Counted from the stretch's first letter, positions 1 to 9,892 are shown. The stretch: DNA of 10,465 nucleotides from Phialocephala subalpina (GCA_900073065.1 FJOG01000036.1:514964-525428); one strand, 5' to 3'. Notes: generated by a model not told the origin, from the sequence alone. A program made the numbers and translations.

Positions 1-218
1 CTATACTACTAATACATAGCATTAACTAAGCAGAGATCTTAGTGCCAAATATCTAATATACCAAATATGAGTAAGTTGAAAGGGGTCTAAGGTTGGCTTG
101 AGTATGTTAGCTAACTTGGGTTGTTGAATAAGCAACTATTTAGTGGGATAGCAAGTAGGACCGCGACGATTAAAACGATGATACGTTTGAATATAATGCA
201 GAATATAGGGTCTTATTT

Positions 219-476
219 TGTACTTCGTATTACACGGGAATTCGGGGACTAAATACTCATCTCCGTAAGTAGTATAGTCTTAGGAAAGAGAGACGGAAGC
301 TAATGCTTGCAAAGTATGGATATTTGCTATTATAGTATCCAAAGGATGTAGAATTGCTAGAACCCGGTGGATTACTATTTGTAGTACTAAGGAAACCATT
401 AGATGGATTTTAATGCGATGATTATAAGCAGTTTGTAGTATTAAAAGACTTGATCTAAAAACATTATAAAAGCTAT
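219..476 (+). other. OrsD-like C2H2 zinc-finger region remnant, copy A
   Basis: Reading through stops, this stretch has a Cys codon at 219, then RGL and HLR followed by a mutated His (Tyr at 273), then a KERRKL and KYGY segment, and a second finger with Cys 414, a Tyr at 423 in place of Cys, 12 residues, His 462, 3 residues, and Tyr 474 where copy B keeps His. The second finger therefore had the classic C-x2-C-x12-H-x3-H spacing. The wording around it (FEYN, YRVL, RGL, HLR) resembles the OrsD domain that is found fused to RecQ helicases in fungi; this assignment is from memory of the family, not from a search. The first finger is less certain because its second metal ligand is unclear. Confidence 0.68.
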
Positions 477-1076
477 GGATAGTTTTGGTTAAAATAAGAC
501 TTAATGCATTAGAAAATGGTAAAAATGTAAACGTTTTTTGGGACTAGATTTTAATAATATTTTATTGTGAAATGCCAAAAGGAGGCTTCCCCGCAAATAG
601 AAGTAGCAGATAATGATAACGACGAAAATACCGCAATCTGGGATTAGTTATTACGCGAATTTAACGAAATAGATAAGCGGGATACAAAACGGCTTAAAAT
701 TACAAATTTTAAGACTAAAAAGAGCGATAATATTAGTTGGTGGAATTTTATGTAATGGCGATCGCATTTTGGTAATCGTAATATTAGGCGTATTGTTTAT
801 ATTAGTAAATTGCCGGACCGGAAAGATAAATAGTTTTAACGCGTGAGCGAAATCGTCGATATAATAATTAAGTGTACTATAAATAGGCTAAGTAGTTTGC
901 ATGATAATACTTTATATTAACTGTAAATAGCGAACTCGATTAAGAAGGTTAAAAACCGGCTTATAGTGTAATTATAAAACGAGGATAACTTAAACTAATA
1001 TATTGCTTATTTTCGTCGTTTTATTTGCTATTTGTTACGAGTATACGTAGCGCAAAAAGAGAAAAAGAGTTATAGA

Positions 1077-1170
1077 CGTAATGAAAGTGAGAGTGGGGAT
1101 AAAGGGTTAGTAGACGATAATGAAGAGGTTATTGTAGACGACGTTAAAGAGGATAAAGAGGGGGATAAGA
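1077..1170 (+). other. Acidic low-complexity stretch in the middle region, copy A
   Basis: The helicase frame here reads as a run rich in Asp, Glu and Lys, with DDNEE and KEDKEGDK patches. It separates the N-terminal finger region from a long middle region without motifs I recognise (about 1200-3000). The same run is present in copy B (about 6296-6389). Confidence 0.55.
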
Positions 1171-3056
1171 CTTAAGAGGCTAATGATAGTGGAAAGTTTG
1201 ATGTAATAAAAGATTATTGTAAACTAATAAAATTTAGCTTAAAATAAAAATAGTTATTATAAAATATACTCGAGTTATTAGAATTTAGAGAAGACGAAAA
1301 TACTTAAGTTTAAAAGATAAGTGCGCTTATAATGTTTATGATTTTGTAGAGTTTAAAAGGCTATAATTAATTTAATAATCCCATGATTTATTTTGCGGCT
1401 ATTTTAGGCATTATAAAAAATAAGAATCGCTTAAGGCGTGATAACGAGTATTTATATATACTCGTTAGATTTATGTATTGCGTTCGGGTTTTGTTTATTA
1501 AATATATACTCCTAGTAGCCACGAGGGCAAATTAAACTATAATAAATATCGATTAGTTTCTTGAATTACGAAAGAAATATCTTGTGGTTGGAAGTTATAG
1601 TCTATATAGCTTTTTAATTAAGATATTAGAATATAGTAAGATAATAAGCATATAAAAGATTAATTAGCCTAGTATTATTTAGACTCGGTTTAAAACGAAT
1701 CGTTTAAATGGTAATATCTTGGAATTTCATAGGAAGCTATTACCGATTAAGCGGTTTAAGGATATAATTTATAATATAATCCGGGAGGCCAAAGATATTT
1801 TATAGCAAGATTTAATATGGGTTTCGCAAAAAAAAAACTAATTTAAAATTAATTTAAATGTAATCTAAAATGATTTGTTATTAGTTATATAGGGTGCTTT
1901 ATAAGTAATAAATAAAGCTAATAAAATAAAAAATAAAAAGAAATAAATAATAGATTAGATATTAAAGGCTCCAAAAGACTAATAGTTATAAGACCAAAAG
2001 AAGAATATATAGCGAATAATAAGAGTCTGCGAGTATTAATAACTATAAAAGCAAATCAAAGAATTATTACTCGTTTTAGGGTATAAAGGCGATAATTTAC
2101 TCGATCGCGGAGAAAAAATTACGCCTATTTAATTCCGTAATAAACTTCTTTAGGAATATAATATATATATAATCGGCAAATAAATCGTGTATATTACGCG
2201 GTATTATAAGTCTTAAGCACTTTTTAATAAAGTTAAAATTATTCTACGATTTTTCTTATGGCGAATAAAATAAATTTAGGCTATATATTTAGTTTACGTA
2301 TAGCTATTTTCAGAGACTTTAAATTAGAAAACAAATAGTTTCCCTTGGAGTAATTATTTTTAGTATAATAAGCATAATTTATAAACTCGCGAGTATTTAA
2401 CTAAAGTTTTAACCCAGAAAACTACTATTTGATTAAGAATACGATTAATTACGCAAGATTATTAGAATATAACTATTAAAATAAGCCGCGAATATATTAG
2501 AGTAAAGTTTCTAAAGGATCTTCCCGCGATTAAAGATATACCACATAAAGATATTAATATTATTGTAAATACTATGGATTTTGTAGCTATTTATGGGAAA
2601 GATATTACGGAGTAATATAAAGTGCGTAGTAATATTATCCGCAATCTGAGTGATAAAAGTATTCGGATCTTTAAAGCTATTAGCATTTAATAGTATTAAT
2701 TATTAGGATTAAATAGCAAAAAGCTATTCTTATCCGCGAAATATTACCGGGGTTTGTCGTATAGTACTCTATTAATTAATTTAGTTCCTAAAAAATCAAA
2801 ATCACCGTTGGAAAAACTATAGCCCGTGGTTTTTACTTTACCGCTAATTAATTTATCTTAACCAAGGTTATTAACGCTATTAAGTTTAAATTTGTCCGGG
2901 TATAAGTTACTCGGGTTAAAGCTAATAGCGTTTCTTAATTGGCTACGGGTTAAAGTAGTAATAACTGGGGTTTTGCTATTTACTATAATCCCAATTTATT
3001 TTAGAAAGGAGATTTATAATGGACTAAAGAAGGTACTTAACTAAAAAGAGCCTAAA

Positions 3057-3962
3057 TTCCGTTCGAATAAATAAAAAAAGGTTATTTTTGTTGTATTGGA
3101 TTAATAGACTTTATTAATTGTGGTATTATTTATTGGAGGCAATAAAACGTTAACTTTTACACTTTTAGCTATACTTCGAGACTTAGGCGTTAATATTATA
3201 GTGGCACCGTTTAATATACTCGAGAAGGATTACGTACGGCGGTTTTGGTTTACTTATATCGAGTATATCGTTTGGCATTATAAAGAGACGCGGTATACCC
3301 CCGTAGTAATAATTAGCGCTGATCGGGTAATAATAACCGGGTTTATTACGTATGGATTAATACTTCGAAAAAAAAAACTATTACGCCGTGTAATGCTTAA
3401 TAAATGTTATCTTTTATTTATAGTTAATAACTATTAATTTAAGCTATGGTAGTTCGGTTATTTTTAGGTATTTTGGTGCCTTATAATCTTATTAACGGTT
3501 ATACTCCCACTTATTTGATTGGATGAGTTGCGTAAAGTGATATATATCTCGGATTTCCGTTTGATTTATATAAGCACGGTTTAAACTAATATCCGGTATA
3601 TAATGCGGCGATATCCTAATAAGAGTATATTAAAATTAATTAAGGAAATGGTATGGCTTTGGCGTTTAGGATTAGGAGAGCGTAGCATTTTTTATTATAA
3701 TAACCGGGATAAAACCAAAAAAGTAGCCAAAGTTTTAAGTTATTTATATTATTATTTTATGGTTAATAAAAAGAATATAACTATTGAAAAGTGGCTATAG
3801 GATACGGGTTTTATGGCTGTTATTGGGGCATTTAATACTAATAGAGATTATCCCCGGATTGTATATATCGTGTATATTAGTGTCCCGTATAATATAATTA
3901 ATTTTGTATAAGAGATTAGGCGTGGTGGATAAGTTGGGGAGGATGTTAATTCGATTATTTTA
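3057..3962 (+). other. RecQ-type SF2 helicase core remnant, copy A
   Basis: Motif 0 appears at 3057 as FRSN followed by K and a stop where Gln stood. Walker A at 3135-3149 reads GGNKT, a mutated GGGKS-type loop. The DECH box at 3399-3410 reads NKCY: Asp to Asn, Glu to Lys and His to Tyr, each explained by G-to-A or C-to-T. Motif III at 3489-3512 reads LLTVILPL, a mutated TAT motif. Motif V (about 3828-3860) reads GAFNTNRDYP. Motif VI at 3909-3932 reads stop-EIRRGG-stop, a mutated QExGRGGR. Two uninterrupted stretches, 3120-3437 (including Walker A and the DECH box) and 3603-3800 (start of the second RecA-like lobe), are fragments of this domain and not separate genes. ATP hydrolysis would be abolished even without the stops. 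Confidence 0.88.
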
Positions 3963-4058
3963 CTTGAAGATGCTAAATCCCAATGGCTTGAGAAGCAAGA
4001 CGCTATAGAGTTAACGGTTGATAAGTTTACTATATAGCGGTTTATTTAAACACGGGAA

Positions 4059-4142
4059 TATCGACGTTTTGTTATGAGTAGCTATTTAGATGAGGAAGGG
4101 CAAACTTATGAAGAAGTTGGCGGATGGCTTTGCGATTGCTAT
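4059..4142 (+). other. RecQ-like zinc-binding region remnant, copy A
   Basis: Downstream of motif VI the frame reads YRRF at 4059 (CRRF in copy B), then a Tyr where copy B has Cys, then Cys-Asp-Cys-Tyr-Gly-Gly. Together with copy B the ancestral pattern is CRRF, then Cys, 7 residues, CDYCGGG, which matches the cysteine cluster that follows the helicase core in RecQ proteins. Only two of the cysteines are still encoded here. Confidence 0.6.
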
Positions 4143-4619
4143 GGCGGAGGGGTTTCGGATTAGATTGCGGGTTAGGTTCGAGCAGTTAAGGCGTTATAGT
4201 AATTTGAGGACAAGATGAATAAGGTTTAGCGGCATTATGGGTTCTATTGGGCAACGTATAGGCCGGCTAAAGTAAAGTATTTACCCGTAAGCTATACTCA
4301 AATAAATGGAGTAAATTTGGAATAAAGCGAGTAGTTACGGGATGAGATTTATTTCGATTGGCGGTATCGCGATTATTAGAAATATGAGATTAGCTAGCAG
4401 ATTTATAAAGGGATCGAGAATAAGTAAGTATGCTAATAGAATAATATTGCGGCGTATTTATGGCTTAGTTGGTTTTATTTTCCCCATGGGCAAGGAGTAT
4501 TAGCGGAAGGGGGCTATTAAGGCCAGAAGATTATCGCATATCGGAAATAGCTTGGTCTCCGAGCTTAACGGAAAGTCCAAGGCGCTATTATTAGTAACGG
4601 GATATGGTTTCTTTGGATT

Positions 4620-4835
4620 ATATTCTAGAGAGACGATAAGGTTCAAAGGGGAAAGGACGGAAGTAATATAGAGGGTTTGGATCGGGCCGTTATTACTATA
4701 ACGGAAGAGGAATCAGGTATTCCCCGGGACGGAGCAGAGAGTAAAGACGAGGTAAAAGTCGAGGTGGAGACAAAAAAGGAAATTGGTAGGGCAATCAAAT
4801 TAGCTAAAAAGGATATTTTAAGCCGGCGCTTATAG
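4620..4835 (+). other. Charged linker after the helicase, copy A
   Basis: The frame continues with a Lys/Gly-rich start, then LDRAVITITEEE, and an acidic run with KDEVKVEVE. It is 3 codons shorter than the matching part of copy B, where a purine-rich tract is expanded. No catalytic motif is visible; it probably joined the helicase to the C-terminal CxxC segment. Confidence 0.5.
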
Positions 4836-5009
4836 GTAATTAAATGGCTTAATACGCACTATATCTATTATAAGGTAATAGGGGCGCCGCAGAGTAATAG
4901 TAAGTATTAGTATAAGACGTATTACCGGTCTTAGGGCTTAGCGGATAATCTTGGGTATTTAGCGTCCATGGACTAGCAAATTGGGATAGATGAGTTTCGG
5001 CGAGGCAAG

Positions 5010-5072
5010 TGTTTTTGGTGCAAAGAGGACGTTAATAAGTACGGGACTCGGACTTCGTTAGATATTACTTGC
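5010..5072 (+). other. C-terminal CxxC segment, copy A
   Basis: The frame reads RRGKCFWCKED at about 5001-5033 and ends with a further Cys at 5070, so a C-x2-C plus a later Cys are preserved. This could be a small metal-binding module at the protein's C-terminus. In copy B both cysteines of the CxxC are lost (Tyr and Tyr codons), while the last Cys is kept at 10297. Confidence 0.5.
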
Positions 5073-5080
5073 CTCTATAT

Positions 5081-5183
5081 AAGGCGGGGGCCGATTTCAG
5101 TGAAATCGGCGTCTATATTCGGTAAGCGCAATTGGAATAGGCTTAGCGTGTTAGTCAAATTGGCAGTTAAATCGGCGGTATAA
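5081..5183 (+). other. 3' end of copy A without partner in copy B, weakly mutated
   Basis: This stretch lies past the point where copy B is cut off. It is open in the helicase frame for 36 codons up to TAA 5181. By hand count it holds 4 CpA, 4 TpG, 9 TpA and 9 CpG in 103 bp, against 2 CpA, 1 TpG, 13 TpA and 4 CpG in the 60-bp sample at 2161-2220. It is thus clearly less RIP-affected than the duplicated part. Confidence 0.6.
5090..5110. repeat. Perfect 21-bp palindrome (10-bp arms, 1-base centre)
   Basis: The arm GCCGATTTCA is followed by one G and its exact reverse complement TGAAATCGGC. A related half site, AAATCGGCG, recurs at about 5168-5176. It lies inside the open reading frame near the gene's 3' end. 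It could be a protein-binding site, a transposon end or footprint, or chance; nothing in the window decides. Confidence 0.75.
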
Positions 5184-5284
5184 GTAAAGGTATAACTTTA
5201 TAAAAACGATAGCTTTTGCTATATTATTAATATATAGTATTAACTAAGTATAGATCTTGGTACTAAATATCTTGTATACTAAAT
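5184..5284 (+). promoter_or_regulatory. Short spacer and putative promoter region of copy B
   Basis: About 100 bp separate the stop of gene A from the ATG of gene B, so gene B's promoter must lie here or inside gene A. A TATA-like TATAAAAA sits at 5199-5206, about 79 bp before ATG 5285. The spacer is AT-rich throughout, so this match may be chance. From 5219 on it aligns with the first 66 bases of the window. Confidence 0.25.
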
Positions 5285-5437
5285 ATGAGTAAGTTGAAGG
5301 GGGTTTAGGGTTAACTTGGAGTATGTTAGCTAACTTAGGTTACTAAATAAGTAACTATTTAGTGGGATAGTAAGCAGGATTATGACGATTAAAACGACGA
5401 TACGTTTGAGTATAATATAGAATATGGGGTCTTATTT

Positions 5438-5695
5438 TATACTTTGCATTATATAGTAGTCCGAGGGCTAATAGTTTATCTTCGTAATAATCATAATCTT
5501 GGAAAGGAAAGACGGAAACTAGTACTTACAAAGTATGGATATCTGCCATTACAATATCCAAAAGACGTGGAATTACTAGAACCCGGAAGACTATTATTCG
5601 CAGCACTAAGGAAACTATTAAATGGATTTTAATGCGATGATTATAATTAGTTTATAATATCAAAAAACTTAATCTAAAAACATTATAAAAGCCAT
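5438..5695 (+). other. OrsD-like C2H2 zinc-finger region remnant, copy B
   Basis: This region includes the uninterrupted frame 5444-5632, which reads RGL, YLRNNH, KERRKL, KYGYLPL, then ends at a stop in place of Gln. The next codons give Cys 5633, a Tyr for the second Cys, and an intact His-Tyr-Lys-Ser-His at 5681-5695. Both His of the second finger are kept here, whereas copy A has lost the last one. In the first finger the Cys at 5438 is now Tyr and the first His is now Tyr. Confidence 0.68.
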
Positions 5696-8274
5696 GGATA
5701 ATTTTGGTTAAAATAAGACCTAGTATATTAGAAAATAGTGAAAGTGTAAATGTTTTTTGGGATTAGATTTTAACGATATTTTATTATTAAATGCTAAGAA
5801 GAGGCTTCCCCGCAAATAAAAGCAGTAAATAATAATAACGACGAAGATGTTATAGTTTGGGATTAATTGTTACGCGAATTTAACGAAATAGACGAGCGGG
5901 ATATAAAACGGCTTGAGATTGTAGATTTTAAGACTAAAAAGAGCGATAATACTAATTGGTGGAACTTTATATAATAGCGACCGTATTTTGGTAGTCGCAA
6001 TATTAGGCGTATTGCTTATGTTAGTAGGTTATTAGACCGGAAAGATAAGTAGCTTTAACGCGTGAGCAAAATCGTTAATATAATGATTAAGTGTACTATG
6101 GATGGGCTAAGTAGCTTGTATAATGATACTCCATATTAGCTACGAACGGTAAACTCGATTAAGAAGGTTGAGAACCGGCTTATAATGCGGTTACAGAACG
6201 AGGATAGCTTAGACCGGTATATTGCTTATTTTTGGCGTTTTGCTTGCTATTTGTTATAAGTGTATATAGCGCAAAAAGAAAGGGAGAATTATAGACGTGA
6301 TGAAAGTGAAAGCGGGGATAAGGGGTTAATAGATGATAATAAAGAGGCTATTGTAGATAATGTTAAAGAAGATAAAGAGGGGGATAAAACTTAAGAGACT
6401 AATGATAGTAGAGAGTTTAATGTGATAAAAGATTACTGTGAATTAATAAAATTTAACTTAAAATAAAAGTAGTTATTATAAAATATACTCGAGTTATTGG
6501 AATTTGGAGAAGATGAAGATATTTAGGTCTAAAAGATAAGTGTGCTTATAATATTTATAATTTTGTAAAGTCTAAAAGGCTATAATTAATTTGATAATCC
6601 CATAATTTATTTTGCGGTTATTTTAAGTATTATAAAAGACGAGAATCGCTTAAGGCATGGTAATAAGTATTTATATATATTCGCTAGATTTATATATTAC
6701 GTTCGGGTTTTATTTGTGGAGTATATATTCCTAGTAGTTATAAGGGCAAATTAAATTATAATAGATATTAATCGGTTTTTTGAATTATGGAAACAATATC
6801 TCGTAATTAAAAGTTATAACTTATATAACTTTTTAATCAAAATATTAAAGTATAATAAGATAATAAGTATATAAAAGATTAATTAGTTTAATATTACTTA
6901 GACCTAGTTTAAAACAAATCGTCTAAATAGTAATATCTTGGAATTTCATGGGAAATTATTATTAATTAAACGATTTAAAGATATAATCCACGATATAATT
7001 TAAGAGGCTAAAAATATCTTATAGTAAGATTTAATATAAGTTCTATAAAAGAAAAACTAGTTTAAAATTAATTTAGATATAATTTAAGATAATCTATTAT
7101 TAGTTATACGGGGTATTTTATGGGTAATAAATAAAGTTAATAAAATGAAGAATAAGAAAAAGTAAATAATAGATTAGATGTTAAAGGCTCTAAAAGACTA
7201 GTAATTATAGGACTAAAAAAAGAATACGTGGCGAATAATGAGAATCTGCGCGTATTGGCAATTATAAAAGCGAGTTAAGGAATTATTACTTATTTTAGGG
7301 CATAAAGGCGGTAGTTTATTAAATCGCGGAGAAAAGATTACGCTTATTTGGTTTTATAATAAACTTTTTTAAGAGCGTAATATTTATGTAATTAGTAAAC
7401 GAATCGCGTATATTACGCGGTATTACAAGTTTTAAGTACTTTTTAGTGAGGTTAAAATTATCCCACGATTTTTTTTATAGCGGATCGGATAAATTTAGAC
7501 TATATATTTAGTTTACGTATAGTTATTTTTAGAGATTTTAAACTAGAAAATAAACGGATTCCCCCGGAATAATTATTTTTAGTATAATAAATATAATTTA
7601 TAAACTCGTAAATATTTAATAAAAGTTTTAATTCAAGAAACCACTATTTAACTAGGAATATGATTAATTACGCAAGATTATCGGAATGTGGTTATTAAGA
7701 TAAGCCGCGAATATATTAGAGTTGAGTTTCTTAGAGATTTTTTTATGACTAAGGATATATTGTATAAAGATATTGATATTATTATAAGTGCTATAAATCT
7801 TGTTATTACTCATGGGAAGGATATTGCGGAGTAGTATAAAGTGCGTGGTGATATTATTCGTAATTTGAGTGATAAAAGCATTCGGATTTTTAGGGTTATT
7901 AGCATATAGTGGTATTAGTTGCTAGGATTAAATAGTAAAAAGTTATTTTTATCCGCGAAGTATTATCGTAGTTTGTCGTATAATATTTTACTAGTTAGTT
8001 TAGTTTTTAAGAGGTTAAAATTACCGTTAAAAAAATTATAGCCCGTGGTTTTTACTTTGCTACTAATTAGTATATTTTAACCGAAGTTATTAACGCTATT
8101 AAATTCTAATTTGTCTGGGTATGGGTTACTCGGGTTAGAGTTAATGGCGTTTCTTAATTGGCCACGGGTTAAAATAGTAACGATTGGGGTTCTACTATTT
8201 ATTATAGTCTTAATTTACTTTAGAAAGGAGATTTATAACGGACTAAAAAAGGTGCTTAACTAAAAAAGCTCGAG

Positions 8275-9180
8275 TTTTGTTCGGATGAATAAAGAGAGGC
8301 TATATTTATTATATTAAATTAATAAACTCTATTAATTGTAGTATTACTCATTGGAAGCAGTAAAACGCTAACTTTTACATTTTTAATTATATTTCGGGAT
8401 TTAAACGTTAGCGTTATAATAGTATCGTTTAATGTACTCGAGAAGGATTACGTATAGCGGCTTTAGTTTGCTTATATTGAGTATATCGTTTAGTACTATG
8501 GAAAGACGCGGTATGCTTTCGTGGTGATAGTTAGCGTTAATTGGGTAGTAATAACCGAGTTTATTACGTATAAATCGATACTTCGGAAAAGAAAATTATT
8601 ACGTTATATAATGTTTAATGAATGTTATCTTTTATTTATAGTTAGTGATTATTAGTTTAAACTATAACAACTTAATTATCTTTAGGTACTTTAATGCCTT
8701 ATAATCTTACTAATAACTATATTCTTATTTATTCGATTAGATGAGTTGCGTAAAGTAATATATATCTCGGATTTCCGTTTGATTCGTATGAGTATAATTT
8801 GGGCTAATATTTGGTATATAATATGGCGATATCTTAATAAAAGTGTATTAAAGTTAGTCAAGGAAATGGTATAGCTTTAGCGTTTAAGATTAGGAGAGCG
8901 TGGCATTTTTTATTGTAGTAACTGGGATAAAACCGAAGAAATAGCTAAGGTCTTAAGTTATTTGTATTATTATTTTATGGTTAATGAAAAGGATATAGCT
9001 GTTGAGAAGTGGTTGTAGGATGCGGGTTTTATGGCTATTATTAGGGCATTTGGTACTGGTGGAGATTATCCCCGGATTGTATATATCGTGCATATTAGTG
9101 TCCCGTATGGCATGATTGACTTTGTATAAGAGACTAGGCGTGGTGGACGAGTTAGGGAGGAGGTTAATTCGATTATTTTA
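8275..9180 (+). other. RecQ-type SF2 helicase core remnant, copy B
   Basis: After the local frameshift the frame reads CSDE and a stop for Gln (motif 0), then GSSKT at 8353-8367 (Walker A with two Gly codons changed to Ser), NECY at 8617-8628 (DECH box with Asp to Asn and His to Tyr), RAFGTGGDYP at 9043-9072 (motif V, closer to the family pattern than in copy A), and stop-ETRRGGR at 9127-9150 (motif VI, with Gln lost to a stop and one Gly changed to Arg). VYIVHISVPYG follows motif V as in RecQ proteins. Loss of the DECH aspartate makes the domain inactive. Confidence 0.88.
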
Positions 9181-9276
9181 CTTAAAGATGCCAAATCTTA
9201 GCGGCTCGAAAAGCAAGACGCTATGGAGTTAACGATTAATGAGCTTGTTATGTAGTGGTTTATTTAAATATAAGAA

Positions 9277-9360
9277 TGTCGACGTTTTGCTATAAGTGGT
9301 TATCTAGATGAGGAAGGGTAGACTTGTAAAGAGGCTAGTAGACGGCTATGTGATTACTGC
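9277..9360 (+). other. RecQ-like zinc-binding region, copy B
   Basis: The frame reads CRRF with Cys at 9277, Cys at 9325, then CDYCGGG with Cys at 9349 and 9358. Four cysteines in this order after the helicase core match the RecQ zinc-binding domain. All four ligand codons survive here, unlike in copy A. Confidence 0.68.
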
Positions 9361-9854
9361 GGAGGGGGTATCGCTAACTAGACTACTAGGCAGGTTCAAG
9401 TAGCCAAAGAATTATAGTAATTTGAGGATAAGATAAATGAGGCTTAGCGGCATTATGGGTTTTGCTGGGTAATATATAAGCCGGCTAAAGTAGAGTATTT
9501 GCCCGTGGGGTATACTCGGATAAATAAAGTAAATTTAAAATAAAGCGCGTAGTTACGGGATGGGATTCGTTTTGATTGGTAGTGTTGCGATTGCTAGAAG
9601 TATGGGATTAGCTAGTAGATTTATAAAGGGATCAAAAATAAATAAATATACTAATGGAGTAATATTATAGCGTATTTTTAACTTAATTGGTTTTATCTTC
9701 CCTATAAGCAGGGAGTACTCGCTAAAAGGGGCTATTAAGGCTAGAATATTATCGTATATCGGAAATGGCTTGGTTTTCGGGCTCGATAAAAAGTTTAAGG
9801 GGCTATTATTAGCAACGGGATGTGGCTTTTATGGACTATACTCCAAAGAGACGA

Positions 9855-9892
9855 TAGGGTTAAAGGAGGGAGGGAAGGAAGGGAAGGAAGTA
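9855..9892 (+). repeat. Purine-rich microsatellite (GGAGG/GGAA type) inside the helicase pseudogene
   Basis: A run of G and A with GGGAAGGA repeated about twice codes for GGREGREG in the helicase frame. The matching part of copy A is 9 bases shorter. The length change is a multiple of three, so the frame is kept. This is the usual behaviour of slippage in a simple repeat. Confidence 0.6.

Larger units (their letters stand above)
67..5183 (+). pseudogene. RIP-inactivated telomere-linked RecQ-type helicase with N-terminal OrsD-like zinc-finger region, copy A
   Basis: A single reading frame (codons starting at positions divisible by 3) can be followed from about 102 to TAA 5181-5183, about 1,700 codons, broken by many TAA and TAG codons. 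I count 36 between 108 and 1668 and no TGA, as expected if CAA, CAG and TGG codons were hit by C-to-T and G-to-A changes. The start is taken as ATG 67-69 because the matching ATG of copy B is in frame there; copy A has lost one base near 98-101. Order of parts: OrsD-like fingers (219-476), acidic stretch (1077-1170), helicase core (3057-3962), RecQ-like zinc region (4059-4142), acidic linker (4640-4830), CxxC tail (5010-5072). The intact protein would have been a nuclear 3'-5' DNA helicase by family. Lysine of Walker A survives, but the DECH aspartate and glutamate are lost. The native stop may lie at 5181 or beyond, since TAA could itself be a mutated codon. Confidence 0.88.
1..5218 (+). repeat. 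Tandem subtelomeric unit, copy A (internal copy)
   Basis: First of two head-to-tail copies of a unit of about 5.2 kb. Position 1 aligns with 5219; landmarks checked by eye stay collinear at an offset of 5218-5219 bases up to about position 4600, and 5227 after that. The left edge of the unit is not visible because the window starts there, so whether a further copy lies to the left is unknown. The copy holds one degraded telomere-linked helicase gene and a short 3' tail (about 5081-5218) that has no counterpart in copy B. In the sample aligned base by base (2161-2220 against 7380-7439) 10 of 11 differences are transitions. Confidence 0.93.

Noticed and set aside
71..133. Possible spliceosomal intron (GTAAGT, then GCTAAC branch-like site, then AG)
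   Set aside because: In copy B the reading frame passes straight through from ATG 5285 with only TAA/TAG codons that RIP explains, so no intron is needed.
3120..3437. Uninterrupted 105-codon frame as a separate small gene
   Set aside because: It is a fragment of the helicase core containing the mutated Walker A and DECH motifs, begins at GTG with no start context, and has a stop-broken homologue in copy B.
3603..3800. Uninterrupted 65-codon frame as a separate gene
   Set aside because: Same frame as the helicase; it is the start of the second RecA-like lobe between two mutation-made stops.
5090..5110. Palindrome as a hairpin transcription terminator
   Set aside because: This is a eukaryotic chromosome end; there is no following T run and the palindrome lies inside the reading frame.
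5444..5632. Uninterrupted 62-codon frame as a separate gene
   Set aside because: It is part of the OrsD-like region of copy B, and the frame continues on both sides with family-specific sequence.
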